Source: Oscillospiraceae bacterium
Lineage (GTDB): Bacteria; Bacillota; Clostridia; Oscillospirales; Ruminococcaceae
Direction of reading: 5' to 3'
Assembly: GCA_015067145.1 (NCBI GenBank)
Contig: SVNA01000001.1
Coordinates: forward strand, 62,001-126,000
DNA length: 64,000 nt
Shown: positions 8,190-18,848 of the stretch, piece by piece
Layout: each line of letters opens with the position of its first letter
How positions within the stretch are numbered: position 1 is the first letter of the stretch
The notes under the pieces: model-generated
What the model saw: the letters and a program-made list of their open reading frames with translations, nothing else
Told to the model about the DNA's origin: nothing
Database searches by the model: none
Translations under genes and position numbers: made by a program

Positions 8190-8645
8190 TTACTCTCCTA
8201 TAATTATTTCTGTCCCCGTTGTTATAAAATCCTCTATACATTCTTCTGCTGCAGCTACATCTTTATCATCACAGCTGACAATAATTTTTTCTGCTGTCAG
8301 AAGACCATTTTGTTCTAATATATGCACCGATACACGATTATAGGATATGTTTTTTTCACTGAGCCGCTGCTTTATTATCTCTTCTGATTTTCTCTGAGTT
8401 TCTTCCACAACCGTATTATTGAGTTCTGCTGCATATTCTTCTGTTGCTAAATATGGTTTTACGGGTAAAAATTCAGATTTCATATCAATATTTCCTGCAG
8501 ATTTCATACATGTAAGGATAATGTATATTGCTATAACAAACTTTATCCCCCTTTCAACCGACGGAAAATGTCCGATATTGTACAGCACTCCCATTGAAAA
8601 AGCAGAAATACAAACCACTCCTGTAATTTTTGCAATCTGTTCCAT
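8190..8645 (-). CDS. spoIIIAF: Stage III sporulation protein AF
   Basis: A 151-aa protein with two N-terminal transmembrane helices (about residues 8-24 and 33-49) and a C-terminal extracytoplasmic domain including VSVHILEQNGLLTAEKIIV. This matches SpoIIIAF, a component of the SpoIIIA-SpoIIQ transport complex made in the mother cell under sigma E. It starts with ATG after GGGAG, 1 bp after the spoIIIAE stop. Confidence 0.9.
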   Translation of the reverse strand: MEQIAKITGVVCISAFSMGVLYNIGHFPSVERGIKFVIAIYIILTCMKSAGNIDMKSEFLPVKPYLATEEYAAELNNTVVEETQRKSEEIIKQRLSEKNISYNRVSVHILEQNGLLTAEKIIVSCDDKDVAAAEECIEDFITTGTEIIIGE

Positions 8646-8646
8646 A

Positions 8647-9717
8647 CTATACTCCCTGGGTGACTTTTATCATAACTGTCAATGAAAACACCAAAAGCAC
8701 CGTAAACAATACCGACATTGACAGCATTATTTCCACCACTTCTTTAAATACCGACAATATATCTGATGCTGTTGTGTTTTCCAGTATTTCGCTCAGAACC
8801 ATCATCAGATAATAGCCTATCCAGTTTACTGCAAGACTGATAATCGACGGCAGAAACATATTTATAATCACTATTATTCCTGCCACTCCAAAAAAACCTT
8901 TTAACACACCAACACTGGAATATACACTGCCCACGGCACTCTGTAAAGCTGAACCTATTATCGGCACAGCACTTCCTACAATAAACTTTCCGGTTTTTAT
9001 TGCCAGTGAATCCTGGCTCTGGGTTATGGCAGTCTGCAAGGTAAGAACAAAACACAAAACAGAAACTGCTGCTGTCATAGCAATTTTCACCGCCTTGGAG
9101 TACATTTCGCAGATTGGTTTTAAATTTATAATCGGAGACACTACAGCTGTTACGCCTATAGCCATAAACAGTTTTATCGAAGGTATTATTACATTTATGC
9201 AGAAATTGGCAACCGTCACAATAGATATCATAAAAAAACCTGTGTACAGAGTTGATGTTATCAATTCTCCGGATGCGAATGAAATACCCGCCAGCACAGG
9301 CAAAAAGGCGGTCATAAAATTTTTCACATCAAACAGCCTGCCGCCTGTCTCTTCCATAAGCAACAAAAAACTGTCGAAAACGTTGCTGAATAACACAAGC
9401 ACTGCAACAGTATTTACCACAAATATTATCTGTTTTGACTGCTCAGTAATAAAAAAGTTGATAAATGATGTAAGCAACAAAACAGCTGATATTCTGCAGA
9501 AAATCTTTAAAGGGCCTGCAAGTCCTTTCTTTACCGACGATTTTGCCGTATACCATAATGTTTCAAATGGATATTCTTTCAGTTTATCAAAATCCATATC
9601 ATATTCAGAGATAAAATCTTCGGCCTTTTCATAATATGAATTTCCGGTTTCCTGTGCGTGCACAGGCATGCATACCGTTATAAATATCAACGCGACAAAA
9701 GTTATTTTTTTTATCAT
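8647..9717 (-). CDS. spoIIIAE: Stage III sporulation protein AE
   Basis: A polytopic membrane protein of 356 aa. A cleavable-looking signal (residues 1-21, ending AQETG) is followed by an extracytoplasmic stretch and about seven or eight hydrophobic helices, including VPIIGSALQSAVGSVYSSVG and AGIIVIINMFLPSIISLAV. SpoIIIAE is the largest integral membrane subunit of the SpoIIIA complex and has transporter-like topology. Its start overlaps the spoIIIAD stop (ATGA). Confidence 0.94.
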   Translation of the reverse strand: MIKKITFVALIFITVCMPVHAQETGNSYYEKAEDFISEYDMDFDKLKEYPFETLWYTAKSSVKKGLAGPLKIFCRISAVLLLTSFINFFITEQSKQIIFVVNTVAVLVLFSNVFDSFLLLMEETGGRLFDVKNFMTAFLPVLAGISFASGELITSTLYTGFFMISIVTVANFCINVIIPSIKLFMAIGVTAVVSPIINLKPICEMYSKAVKIAMTAAVSVLCFVLTLQTAITQSQDSLAIKTGKFIVGSAVPIIGSALQSAVGSVYSSVGVLKGFFGVAGIIVIINMFLPSIISLAVNWIGYYLMMVLSEILENTTASDILSVFKEVVEIMLSMSVLFTVLLVFSLTVMIKVTQGV

Positions 9718-10097
9718 AAGCTTATCAGTTTTTCAATAATCCCGAATATCTGTATAAATACAGGCATCGCAAGTATAAATACAAATACTTTACCTGTCAT
9801 AATCATCTGATTGGCCAGAGACCTGTTTCCGCAGTCAATCGCTATATCTGAAACAAACTGTGATACAAACCCAATACCTACAATCTTCAGAACGATATCT
9901 ATCCCTTCAAAAGATATGTATTCAGCTATATTTTTTACATAATCCACCATTGGCGATATCAGATTTATTATGTAAAGCAAAACTACTATACAGCATGAAA
10001 ATGTGATTAACGCCGATATTTCCCTGTTAAAAGTCGGCATTCCTGCCGATAAAATCACGGTGATAAGTATAATTGCACTTAATTTTAAAAATTCCAT
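9714..10097 (-). CDS. spoIIIAD: Stage III sporulation protein AD
   Basis: A 127-aa membrane protein with about four hydrophobic segments. The family core GIDIVLKIVGIGFVSQFVSDIA near residues 64-85 is plain. SpoIIIAD is related to SpoIIIAC; both are small membrane subunits of the mother-cell complex that sustains forespore gene expression. No good ribosome site precedes the ATG, so translation is probably coupled to spoIIIAC, which ends 3 bp upstream. Confidence 0.92.
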   Translation of the reverse strand: MEFLKLSAIILITVILSAGMPTFNREISALITFSCCIVVLLYIINLISPMVDYVKNIAEYISFEGIDIVLKIVGIGFVSQFVSDIAIDCGNRSLANQMIMTGKVFVFILAMPVFIQIFGIIEKLISL

Positions 10098-10100
10098 AAT

Positions 10101-10295
10101 TCAAAGTTCAAACAGATATTTTATAGTATCAAAAAGTTCTTTTATCTGGGTAATTACCATCATCAGTACAACAATAAGTCCCGTCAGAGTAGTAAGCATC
10201 GCCTGCTCTTCACGTCCGGAGCGTATAAGTACCTGATTTAAAACAGCAACTATTATCCCTATGGTTGCAATTTTAAATATCATATCAACATCCAT
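10101..10295 (-). CDS. spoIIIAC: Stage III sporulation protein AC
   Basis: A 64-aa protein with two transmembrane helices (residues 5-22 and 31-47) and the conserved IATIGIIVAVLNQVLIRSGR segment between them. This is the usual size for SpoIIIAC. ATG follows GGGAGA. It lies between spoIIIAB and spoIIIAD in the canonical order. Confidence 0.93.
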   Translation of the reverse strand: MDVDMIFKIATIGIIVAVLNQVLIRSGREEQAMLTTLTGLIVVLMMVITQIKELFDTIKYLFEL

Positions 10296-10308
10296 TTTCT
10301 ATCTCCCG

Positions 10309-10743
10309 TCAAATAAAAAGAATGATTATGAATAATCCTATTGCCCCTCCATAAAATGTGTATACTTTTCTTGTTTCACAGTAAGATTTATAATACATTT
10401 CTTTTTTATATTTTATATTGCTGAGGTTTAAAGCTATATAGTTTTTTTCCGAACCACTGCTTCTTTTCCCAAGATTATCCATAAAATCCTTTACAGCAAA
10501 AAATTCATCTTTTTTTATAAAACTGTTTAATTCTGATTTTGAAAAAAAATTACTTTTATCAAAATCTATTTTCCTGAAAAGCTTATCATAGGACAGATTT
10601 GTTTCTATCTCATGCATAAGTAATTCTGTTGTTTTTTCCACCTGCATCAAAAATCTGTATGTAAAGTAGTTTTCAATAACCTTTCTGCTGCTTATAAAAA
10701 CCGATGAAAAAACAATCATAAAACTGCCGATAAGTTTAAACAT
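10309..10743 (-). CDS. spoIIIAB: Stage III sporulation protein AB
   Basis: A 144-aa protein with hydrophobic helices at both ends (about 1-15 and 128-144) and a cytoplasmic-type helical middle. The layout corresponds to SpoIIIAB, which resembles the GspF platform subunit of type II secretion. The sequence is more divergent and Lys/Phe-rich than its neighbours, so the call rests on position between AA and AC as much as on sequence. It overlaps spoIIIAA by 8 bp. Confidence 0.82.
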   Translation of the reverse strand: MFKLIGSFMIVFSSVFISSRKVIENYFTYRFLMQVEKTTELLMHEIETNLSYDKLFRKIDFDKSNFFSKSELNSFIKKDEFFAVKDFMDNLGKRSSGSEKNYIALNLSNIKYKKEMYYKSYCETRKVYTFYGGAIGLFIIILFI

Positions 10744-11563
10744 CCACTATTTCCTCTATATAGAATTTCTTATTTTTCTGAGATACCAATACCATTTTTT
10801 CAAAAACACCATTTTCGATTAAAATTTTAATGTTAGGTCTTTTGAACACCTGATTTATTGTTTCTGCATGAGCAGAACATATAAAATTTACACCCGTATT
10901 AACTGCTGACAGTATTTCTTCCGCTTCTTCCTTCAATCCGATTTCATCACAGATGATATATTGCGGATTCAGGGTTCTTGTTGCCATCGATATGGCAACC
11001 GGCTTTTTAATTCCCTGTATTACATCAGCATTTACATTGCCTGTATATAATTCTTTTCGTTCATCACACAGTGATACCCTGCAGTCGGCGGACAAATATT
11101 CTGCCATAAGTTTTAACAACGATGTTTTTCCGCTGTGAGGAGGACCTACTATCAGAATCCCGGATATTTTTTGGGCAAAAAGCTTGTCTTGATTTTCAAA
11201 ACGAATCATATCACCGGCAATGCGTATATTAAGCGACACAAGCTCTTTCAGGACATATCTTTCTGTGTCAGGATTATAATAATACTCTCCTCCCAGCCCC
11301 ACTCTGCATCCATCATTTAGAGTAATATATCCGTTTGAAATTTCCTCATCATATATATTCAAAGAACAGTTGCACATTCTGTAAAGCATCTCTTCAAGTT
11401 CTTGTTCTGAAACAATTAAATTATCTGTATTTACTGTGTTTCCGTACACTGTAAGCTGAACAGATTTGTTTTTTCTTATACGGATTTCCGTTATTTCTTT
11501 AGTGCTATCCAGCCTTTTAAGATATAAAACCAAACTTTCAGGCAGATATTTGTATATTTCCAA
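10736..11563 (-). CDS. spoIIIAA: Stage III sporulation protein AA (secretion-type ATPase)
   Basis: ATPase of 275 aa that powers the SpoIIIA-SpoIIQ complex, related to type II/IV secretion ATPases. The Walker A motif is GPPHSGKTS, followed by a YIICDEIG Walker B segment and SAHAETINQVFKRP. The open frame reaches further upstream to 11623, but the only good ribosome site (GAGGTGA, 11569-11575) is 7 bases ahead of a TTG at 11563. Starting there gives LEIYKYLPESLVLYL, which aligns with the usual N terminus. The upstream part of the frame is occupied by the terminator of the previous gene. First gene of the operon; a sigma E promoter would be expected but I cannot place it with confidence. Confidence 0.9.
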   Translation of the reverse strand: MEIYKYLPESLVLYLKRLDSTKEITEIRIRKNKSVQLTVYGNTVNTDNLIVSEQELEEMLYRMCNCSLNIYDEEISNGYITLNDGCRVGLGGEYYYNPDTERYVLKELVSLNIRIAGDMIRFENQDKLFAQKISGILIVGPPHSGKTSLLKLMAEYLSADCRVSLCDERKELYTGNVNADVIQGIKKPVAISMATRTLNPQYIICDEIGLKEEAEEILSAVNTGVNFICSAHAETINQVFKRPNIKILIENGVFEKMVLVSQKNKKFYIEEIVDV

Positions 11564-11614
11564 GATTTTCACCTCAATAAAATATATATGATGCCTGTCC
11601 GTTTTATAGAACAA

Positions 11615-11657
11615 AAAGCACATTCAAAAGGTATATTTCACCTTTCAAATGTGCTTT
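11615..11657 (-). terminator. Intrinsic terminator after the methyltransferase gene
   Basis: An 18-bp stem with two mismatched positions (11615-11632 with 11640-11657) and an AT-rich 7-base loop, followed on the minus strand by TTTTTG. It lies just past the stop at 11674 and ahead of spoIIIAA, so it insulates the sporulation operon from the gat operon. Confidence 0.75.
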
Positions 11658-11673
11658 GATTTTTAATATTAAA

Positions 11674-12816
11674 TTACAGGAATTTTTCCTGTCTGAAACG
11701 TTGTTCTATATATGGTGTGAGATTAAAATTATCTCTGAAAATTTCGTATTCTTCAAAAGCTTTTTTATTTAATCCGCCTTTTTTCACTGCTCTGATTGCA
11801 ATATTCTTAGGTGTGTGCTCTGTCTCGATAAATTCCATTACTGAAACTTCAAAGCCGATTGCCTTTAAAATCTGTGCTCTGAGGCTGTCAGTTACGAGAG
11901 CAGAAAGTCTTTCTTTAATGATGCCATGGCTGAGCATTGGATTTAAGCTGTCATTTTTAATCTGCGGGAAGAACTCATGCTGACAGCAAGGTACTGCGAT
12001 AATGATTTTTGCATTGAATTTAATGCTCTGAACAATACCCTCATCTGTTGCATTGTCACAGGCATGAAGCATGATAACCATATCAACATCCTGTGTTCTG
12101 GAATAGTTTTTGATATCGCCTTTCTGGAATTCAAGTGTATTGTAGTTAAGTTCTCTTGCCACCTTATTGCAGTAATCAATTACATCTTCTTTAAGGTCAA
12201 GACCTGTGATATATGCCTCTCTGCCAAGAATCTTTACTACATAATAATAAAGTGCAAAGGTAAGATATGCTTTGCCACAGCCGAAATCCACAATTTTTAG
12301 CGGTCTGTCAGTCGGCAGAGAATCTATGGAGCTTTTGAGCAGTTCAAGATATTTGTTTATCTGGCGGAACTTGTTGTATTTTGCCTTTACAACCTTTTTA
12401 TCCTTTGTCATTACACCAAGATAGATGAGAAAGTCTATATCATCACCCTCGTTGAAAACATATTCTTTCTGCTTGTTATGGCTTGCAACCTTTACCTTTT
12501 TGCTTGGTGGCATTGTTTTTGCCTTTATTTTGCCGTTAAAGCAGTTGAGGTGAAAATCGTTTTCTGCACCATAGATAACACACTGTATAAAAGTGTCAAA
12601 AAGCTGTGCGATATTTTCTGACAAAACATCTTTTTCAATATTCTGATGCACAACCTGCTTGCCTTTTGTAAATTCAAGCTGATATTTCAACCCGTCTTTT
12701 GCCGCAAAAGGCTTGATTGTAACCTTTGAATATTCGCTTTCCACACCTTTGCGTACACCGCTGATAACAATATATGCAATATCCTGATTTAAAAACTGGC
12801 TTATTCTTTCTGTCAT
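11674..12816 (-). CDS. SAM-dependent class I methyltransferase (Methyltransf_32-like)
   Basis: A 380-aa cytosolic protein with a C-terminal Rossmann methyltransferase domain. VDFGCGKAYLTFALYYYV is the SAM-binding motif I, and later segments MVIMLHACDNATDEGI and IIAVPCCQHEF fit the family often annotated as rRNA/tRNA or generic methyltransferase. The N-terminal ~170 residues are a substrate-side domain without a recognised motif. The open frame extends to 12876, but its first 20 codons coincide with the gatB terminator hairpin, so the ATG at 12816 (MTERISQFL) is chosen. The substrate is unknown. Homologues frequently follow gatB in Clostridia. Confidence 0.8.
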   Translation of the reverse strand: MTERISQFLNQDIAYIVISGVRKGVESEYSKVTIKPFAAKDGLKYQLEFTKGKQVVHQNIEKDVLSENIAQLFDTFIQCVIYGAENDFHLNCFNGKIKAKTMPPSKKVKVASHNKQKEYVFNEGDDIDFLIYLGVMTKDKKVVKAKYNKFRQINKYLELLKSSIDSLPTDRPLKIVDFGCGKAYLTFALYYYVVKILGREAYITGLDLKEDVIDYCNKVARELNYNTLEFQKGDIKNYSRTQDVDMVIMLHACDNATDEGIVQSIKFNAKIIIAVPCCQHEFFPQIKNDSLNPMLSHGIIKERLSALVTDSLRAQILKAIGFEVSVMEFIETEHTPKNIAIRAVKKGGLNKKAFEEYEIFRDNFNLTPYIEQRFRQEKFL

Positions 12817-12838
12817 AACTTTAATCTCTTTATAAACT

Positions 12839-12863
12839 AAGGGAAGGAATTGCTCCTTCCCTT
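12839..12863 (-). terminator. Hairpin after gatB
   Basis: Perfect 10-bp stem AAGGGAAGGA / TCCTTCCCTT with a 5-base loop, starting 13 bases after the gatB stop. The following minus-strand sequence TTAGTTTA is a poor T-run, so termination may be partial and allow some read-through into the methyltransferase gene. Confidence 0.65.
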
Positions 12864-12876
12864 TTGGTTTGTTCAA

Positions 12877-14319
12877 TTAGCTGTTTTCGATAGCTGCAAT
12901 CATCATTTCCTTAAACATTGCAGGGTTGCCCTGTCCTTTGGACTGTTTCATACACTGACCAACAAGGAAGCCGAGAACGTTTGTTCTGCCGCCTTTGTAG
13001 TCACTGATTGCTTTTTCGTTTGCTGCGATAACGCTGTCAACGATTGTCTGCAGAGCTGATGTATCGCTGATCTGTGCAAGACCTTTTGCTTTAACGATAT
13101 CTGCAGGTTTTTCGTCTTTATCAACAATAATTTCAAACACAGTTTTTGCTGCTGCATTGGAAATTGTTTTGTTTTCAATAAGTGCAATCATATCAACGAG
13201 ATTTTCCACTGTGAGAGGAAGTTCGCTGATTTCACATCTTCTTTCGTTTGCTACACGTGTGATTTCACCAAGTACCCAGTTGGAAAGAAGTTTAGGACCG
13301 CATTTGCCTGTAGCCATACAAGCATCGAAGAACACAGCTTTATCTTTGCTGAGTGCGATTGTTTCTGCATCTGCACGGGAAAGACCACATTCGTTCATAT
13401 AACGGAGTGTTTTCTGTACCGGAAGCTCAGGCAGTTCTGCTTTGAGTTTTTCAACTGTTTCTTCCGGGATAACATAACCAAGAAGGTCAGGTTCCGGGAA
13501 GTAGCGGTAGTCCTGTGCATCTTCTTTGGAACGCATAAGCACGTTTTTACCTGCAGCGTCGTCCCATCTTCTTGTTTCCTGGAAAAGTTCACCGCCGTTT
13601 TCGAGAACTTCAATCTGTCTGTTTGCTTCGTAAACAATAGCATTGTAAACACCGCTGAAACTGGAAACGTTTTTAGTTTCAACACGAACACCGTATTCTT
13701 TGCTGCCAACAGGTCTTACAGAAACGTTAACATCTGCACGGATGGAACCTTCCTGCATTTTAGCATCGCTGATGCCAAGGTAGAGAAGAATTGTTCTGAG
13801 TGTTTCAAGATAAACCTTTGCTTCTTCTGCAGAACGCATGTCAGGTTCTGAAACGATTTCGATAAGTGGAACACCGCAGCGGTTGAAATCGATAAGTGTA
13901 CCGCCAAATTCATCAGCATGGATAAGTTTTGCTGTATCTTCTTCGATGTGAAGTCTTGTGATGCCGATTCTTCTTGTTTCGTCACCTACAAGAATATCAA
14001 GGTAACCGTTAGCACAGAGAGGAACATCGTCCTGTGTTGTCTGATATGCTTTTGGAAGGTCAGCATAGAAATAGTTTTTTCTGTCGTGTTTTGTTGCACG
14101 GTTAATTGTACAGTTGAGTGCATGGCCCATTTTGATACCGTATTCAACTACCTTTTCGTTAAGTACAGGCAATGTACCTGGAAGACCCATACAAACAGGA
14201 CATACATTTGTGTTTACTTCTGCACCAAATTCGTTTTTACAACCGCAGAATATCTTTGTTTTTGTTGAAAGCTCTGCGTGTACTTCTAAGCCAACAACGA
14301 TTTCGTATTTATTATTCAT
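12877..14319 (-). CDS. gatB: Asp-tRNA(Asn)/Glu-tRNA(Gln) amidotransferase subunit B
   Basis: The kinase and tRNA-binding subunit of GatCAB, 480 aa. It activates the misacylated Glu or Asp with ATP and passes it to ammonia delivered by GatA. The N-terminal cradle contains the family signature YEIVVGLEVHAELSTKTKIF and the zinc cysteines CGCKN and CPVCMGLPG; DRKNYFYADLPKAYQ follows. The C-terminal YqeY-like helical domain ends with GQGNPAMFKEMM. AAGGAG precedes the ATG, and gatA ends 4 bp upstream. Confidence 0.97.
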   Translation of the reverse strand: MNNKYEIVVGLEVHAELSTKTKIFCGCKNEFGAEVNTNVCPVCMGLPGTLPVLNEKVVEYGIKMGHALNCTINRATKHDRKNYFYADLPKAYQTTQDDVPLCANGYLDILVGDETRRIGITRLHIEEDTAKLIHADEFGGTLIDFNRCGVPLIEIVSEPDMRSAEEAKVYLETLRTILLYLGISDAKMQEGSIRADVNVSVRPVGSKEYGVRVETKNVSSFSGVYNAIVYEANRQIEVLENGGELFQETRRWDDAAGKNVLMRSKEDAQDYRYFPEPDLLGYVIPEETVEKLKAELPELPVQKTLRYMNECGLSRADAETIALSKDKAVFFDACMATGKCGPKLLSNWVLGEITRVANERRCEISELPLTVENLVDMIALIENKTISNAAAKTVFEIIVDKDEKPADIVKAKGLAQISDTSALQTIVDSVIAANEKAISDYKGGRTNVLGFLVGQCMKQSKGQGNPAMFKEMMIAAIENS

Positions 14320-14322
14320 AGC

Positions 14323-15774
14323 TTAAAACTCCTTTACTGCAAAGCCGCCAACTGCATTTTCGTAGCATTTAGCAACTGTCAAAATATCAGATTCTCTGAA
14401 TTTTTTACCGATAATCTGGAAGCCAACAGGCATGTTGTTGTTGCTGTCAAATCCACAAGGAACGCTCATACCAGGCAAACCTGCGATATTGAGTGTGATT
14501 GTGCAGATATCTGCTGCGTATACTTCTGCTGGGTTGCCTGCTTTTTCTCCGAATTTCCATGCTGTGAGAGCGATGGATGGTGTAATGATTACATCGCATG
14601 TTTTAAATGCATCTGTAAATTCTTTAGCAAGGTTCTGCTGGAGAAGTTTTGCCCGTTTGTAGTATGCATCGCTGTAGCCGCTGCTGAGAACACATGTACC
14701 AAGCATAATTCTGCGTTTTACTTCGTCACCAAAGCCTTCGCTTCTTGTTGTGAGATACAAATCCTCAATGTTTGATGTATTGCTGCCGCGGAAACCGTAT
14801 CTGAGACCGTCGTATCTGCCAAGGTTGGAAGCTGCTTCTGCACAGCAGATGATGTAGTATGCTGCAAGAGCATATTCTGTGGATGGGAGAGAAATATCGA
14901 TGATTTCAGCACCCTGTGCTTTAAGTGTTTCGATTGCTGCGTAAACTCTTTCTTTTACTGCAGGCTGAACACCTTCTCCATAATATTCTTTTGGCACACC
15001 GATTTTCATACCTTTTACGCTGTCACCGTAGCCTTCAAATGTATAGTTTTTGGTTACAGCATCCTTTGTGTCTCTGCCGCAAACTGCATTAAAGAGCATT
15101 GCAAGGTCGTCTATATTTCTTGCCATCGGACCTGCCTGGTCAAAGGAGGAAGCAAGGGGAATAATACCGTAACGGGAAACTGTGCCGTATGTTGGTTTGA
15201 GACCTACAACACCTGTGTAAGCTGCTGGCATACGGATGGAACCGCCTGTGTCTGTGCCCATTGCAAATGGCACCTGACTTGCTGCAACTGTTACTGCAGA
15301 ACCGGAAGAAGAACCGCCAGGAATTCTGCTTGTATCCCAAGGGTTTTTAGCAACTGCAAATGCACTGGATTCACCGGAAGAACCCATTGCGAATTCGTCC
15401 ATTGTTGTTTTACCCACGATGATTGCATCGCTTGCGTTGAGTTTATCTGTAACTGTAGCATTGAATGGTGCTACAAAGTTTTCCAGCATTCTGGAAGAAC
15501 AGGTTGTTTTGAGGCCTTTAACATGAATATTGTCTTTAACTGCAAGTGGAATACCTGCAAGGCAGCCGAGGTTTTCACCTTTTGCACGTTTTTCATCTAC
15601 AACTGCTGCATTTTTGAGTGCGTTTTCAAAGTTGTAGGAGTTGTATGCACAGACATCTTTGTCTGTTTTTTCAATTCTGTCGATAACAGATTTTGTAATT
15701 TCCACAGAAGAAACTTCTTTTTTATCAAGCAGTTCTTTCATGGATTTAGCTGATAAGCTGTACAATTTATCCAT
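14323..15774 (-). CDS. gatA: Asp-tRNA(Asn)/Glu-tRNA(Gln) amidotransferase subunit A
   Basis: Amidase-signature subunit of GatCAB, 483 aa, which hydrolyses glutamine to ammonia for transamidation. The catalytic Ser-cisSer-Lys triad can be read: Lys in LAVKDNIHVKG (near 80), Ser in GGSSSGSAVTVAA and the nucleophilic Ser in GTDTGGSIRMPAAY. Length and ends are normal. With gatC and gatB it forms the operon ligA-gatC-gatA-gatB. Confidence 0.97.
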   Translation of the reverse strand: MDKLYSLSAKSMKELLDKKEVSSVEITKSVIDRIEKTDKDVCAYNSYNFENALKNAAVVDEKRAKGENLGCLAGIPLAVKDNIHVKGLKTTCSSRMLENFVAPFNATVTDKLNASDAIIVGKTTMDEFAMGSSGESSAFAVAKNPWDTSRIPGGSSSGSAVTVAASQVPFAMGTDTGGSIRMPAAYTGVVGLKPTYGTVSRYGIIPLASSFDQAGPMARNIDDLAMLFNAVCGRDTKDAVTKNYTFEGYGDSVKGMKIGVPKEYYGEGVQPAVKERVYAAIETLKAQGAEIIDISLPSTEYALAAYYIICCAEAASNLGRYDGLRYGFRGSNTSNIEDLYLTTRSEGFGDEVKRRIMLGTCVLSSGYSDAYYKRAKLLQQNLAKEFTDAFKTCDVIITPSIALTAWKFGEKAGNPAEVYAADICTITLNIAGLPGMSVPCGFDSNNNMPVGFQIIGKKFRESDILTVAKCYENAVGGFAVKEF

Positions 15775-15784
15775 TTTAACTCTC

Positions 15785-16054
15785 CTATTCCACTACCTTT
15801 GGCATAACGATGCAGCCTGCAGCAGTCTGTGGTGCGTTCATAAGCATATCTTCGCGGGATGCAGATGGAATTACAACGTCTTCTCTCAATTCCATTGTGT
15901 TTTCTGTGTCAACTGCAGTTGCTTTGCCTTCAATTTCAGGAAGGTGTTCAACCAACTGAAGCATTGCATACATTTCTGCTTCAAATTTTTCAATCTGATC
16001 TTCAGGGATTGAAAGTTTCGAAAGCTTTGCAATATGTCTGATGTCTATTTTCAT
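15785..16054 (-). CDS. gatC: Asp-tRNA(Asn)/Glu-tRNA(Gln) amidotransferase subunit C
   Basis: The 89-aa small subunit that wraps GatA and GatB and stabilises the complex. The typical opening is IDIRHIAKLSKLSIPEDQIE, followed by a helix and the TMELREDVV...MLMNAPQTAAGCIVMPKVVE tail. ATG follows AAGGGGAG; the gene lies 11 bp downstream of ligA and 10 bp upstream of gatA. Confidence 0.95.
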   Translation of the reverse strand: MKIDIRHIAKLSKLSIPEDQIEKFEAEMYAMLQLVEHLPEIEGKATAVDTENTMELREDVVIPSASREDMLMNAPQTAAGCIVMPKVVE

Positions 16055-16065
16055 AATGACTCCCC

Positions 16066-18063
<1,998 letters not shown>

Positions 18064-18076
18064 TTAACAACGATAT

Positions 18077-18105
18077 ATTATATCAAAAACATCCTGATTT
18101 TACAA
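18077..18105 (-). promoter_or_regulatory. Sigma-A type promoter of ligA-gatCAB
   Basis: Minus strand TTGTAA, 17-base spacer, TATAAT, about 32 bases upstream of the GTG start. It occupies the space between yunB and ligA, so the housekeeping operon does not depend on the sporulation gene upstream. Confidence 0.7.
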
Positions 18106-18119
18106 TATTATATTTATAT

Positions 18120-18761
18120 TTATTTATATATAAGATTGTTGCCTATACTGTCCGGAACTTTGCCGATTATCACAGTTTCTGCAACGCATACTTTATTTTC
18201 CGAGTAAACACTGGTAGAATAGTTAGGGATCAAGGCATTTGCCGTCACCTTTACATTTATAAATATCTGATGGTTTATCTGGTTTATCCCTGTGTTCTGA
18301 AAAATACTTTCCACCTCGGCCTCTACATAAGAAGACGGTGTGATGGTAAACTTGAGTTTTGGTCCTTTATTCTGTAAAATGTCTATACTGGTGATATTTC
18401 CTATAGGTATATACACATAACTTACAGGAATTTTCTGCGTTTCTTCAATAGACACCTTTATCAGTTCAGAACGAAGTTTGTTAATTTTAAGGCTGTTATA
18501 ATTAACAGAAACAATCTCATCGCTGGAATTTCTGTTTATTTCTACCAGATCATCATAAGAATAGTGGGTTTTATCCATTACTGTTATTATAGCATTGTTA
18601 ACCGCTTTATTTATAAGGCTTTGTATGTGATACTGTGCTACAGTTACAACCACAGGGCGAAGACACAAATCTATATAAATAAAGGCTGATGCTGTAACTA
18701 TTATTGTCAGCAAGGCTATTCCAAACCGCTTTGTATGGCGTTCTTTTCGCCGTTTTTTCAC
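18120..18761 (-). CDS. yunB: Sporulation protein YunB
   Basis: A 213-aa protein with a basic N terminus, one transmembrane helix (about residues 13-31, IALLTIIVTASAFIYIDLC) and an extracytoplasmic domain containing INKAVNNAIITVM and VSYVYIPIGNITSIDIL. This pattern matches YunB, a sigma E-dependent sporulation protein of Bacillus whose biochemical role is unclear. It starts with GTG after a GGGGGA ribosome site. It faces the plus-strand gene at 18849 across a divergent promoter region. Confidence 0.85.
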   Translation of the reverse strand: MKKRRKERHTKRFGIALLTIIVTASAFIYIDLCLRPVVVTVAQYHIQSLINKAVNNAIITVMDKTHYSYDDLVEINRNSSDEIVSVNYNSLKINKLRSELIKVSIEETQKIPVSYVYIPIGNITSIDILQNKGPKLKFTITPSSYVEAEVESIFQNTGINQINHQIFINVKVTANALIPNYSTSVYSENKVCVAETVIIGKVPDSIGNNLIYK

Positions 18762-18848
18762 AAATTATCCCCCGCTTTATCACCGTTTAATAATATTTTA
18801 TTCATAACATTTATTATAGTGAACAACAATAATTTTGAGGTATTCCCA

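Noticed and set aside
18735-18848. N-terminal extension of the zinc-ribbon membrane protein
   Set aside because: The first 38 codons overlap yunB and the divergent promoter region; the ATG at 18849 has a GAGG site.
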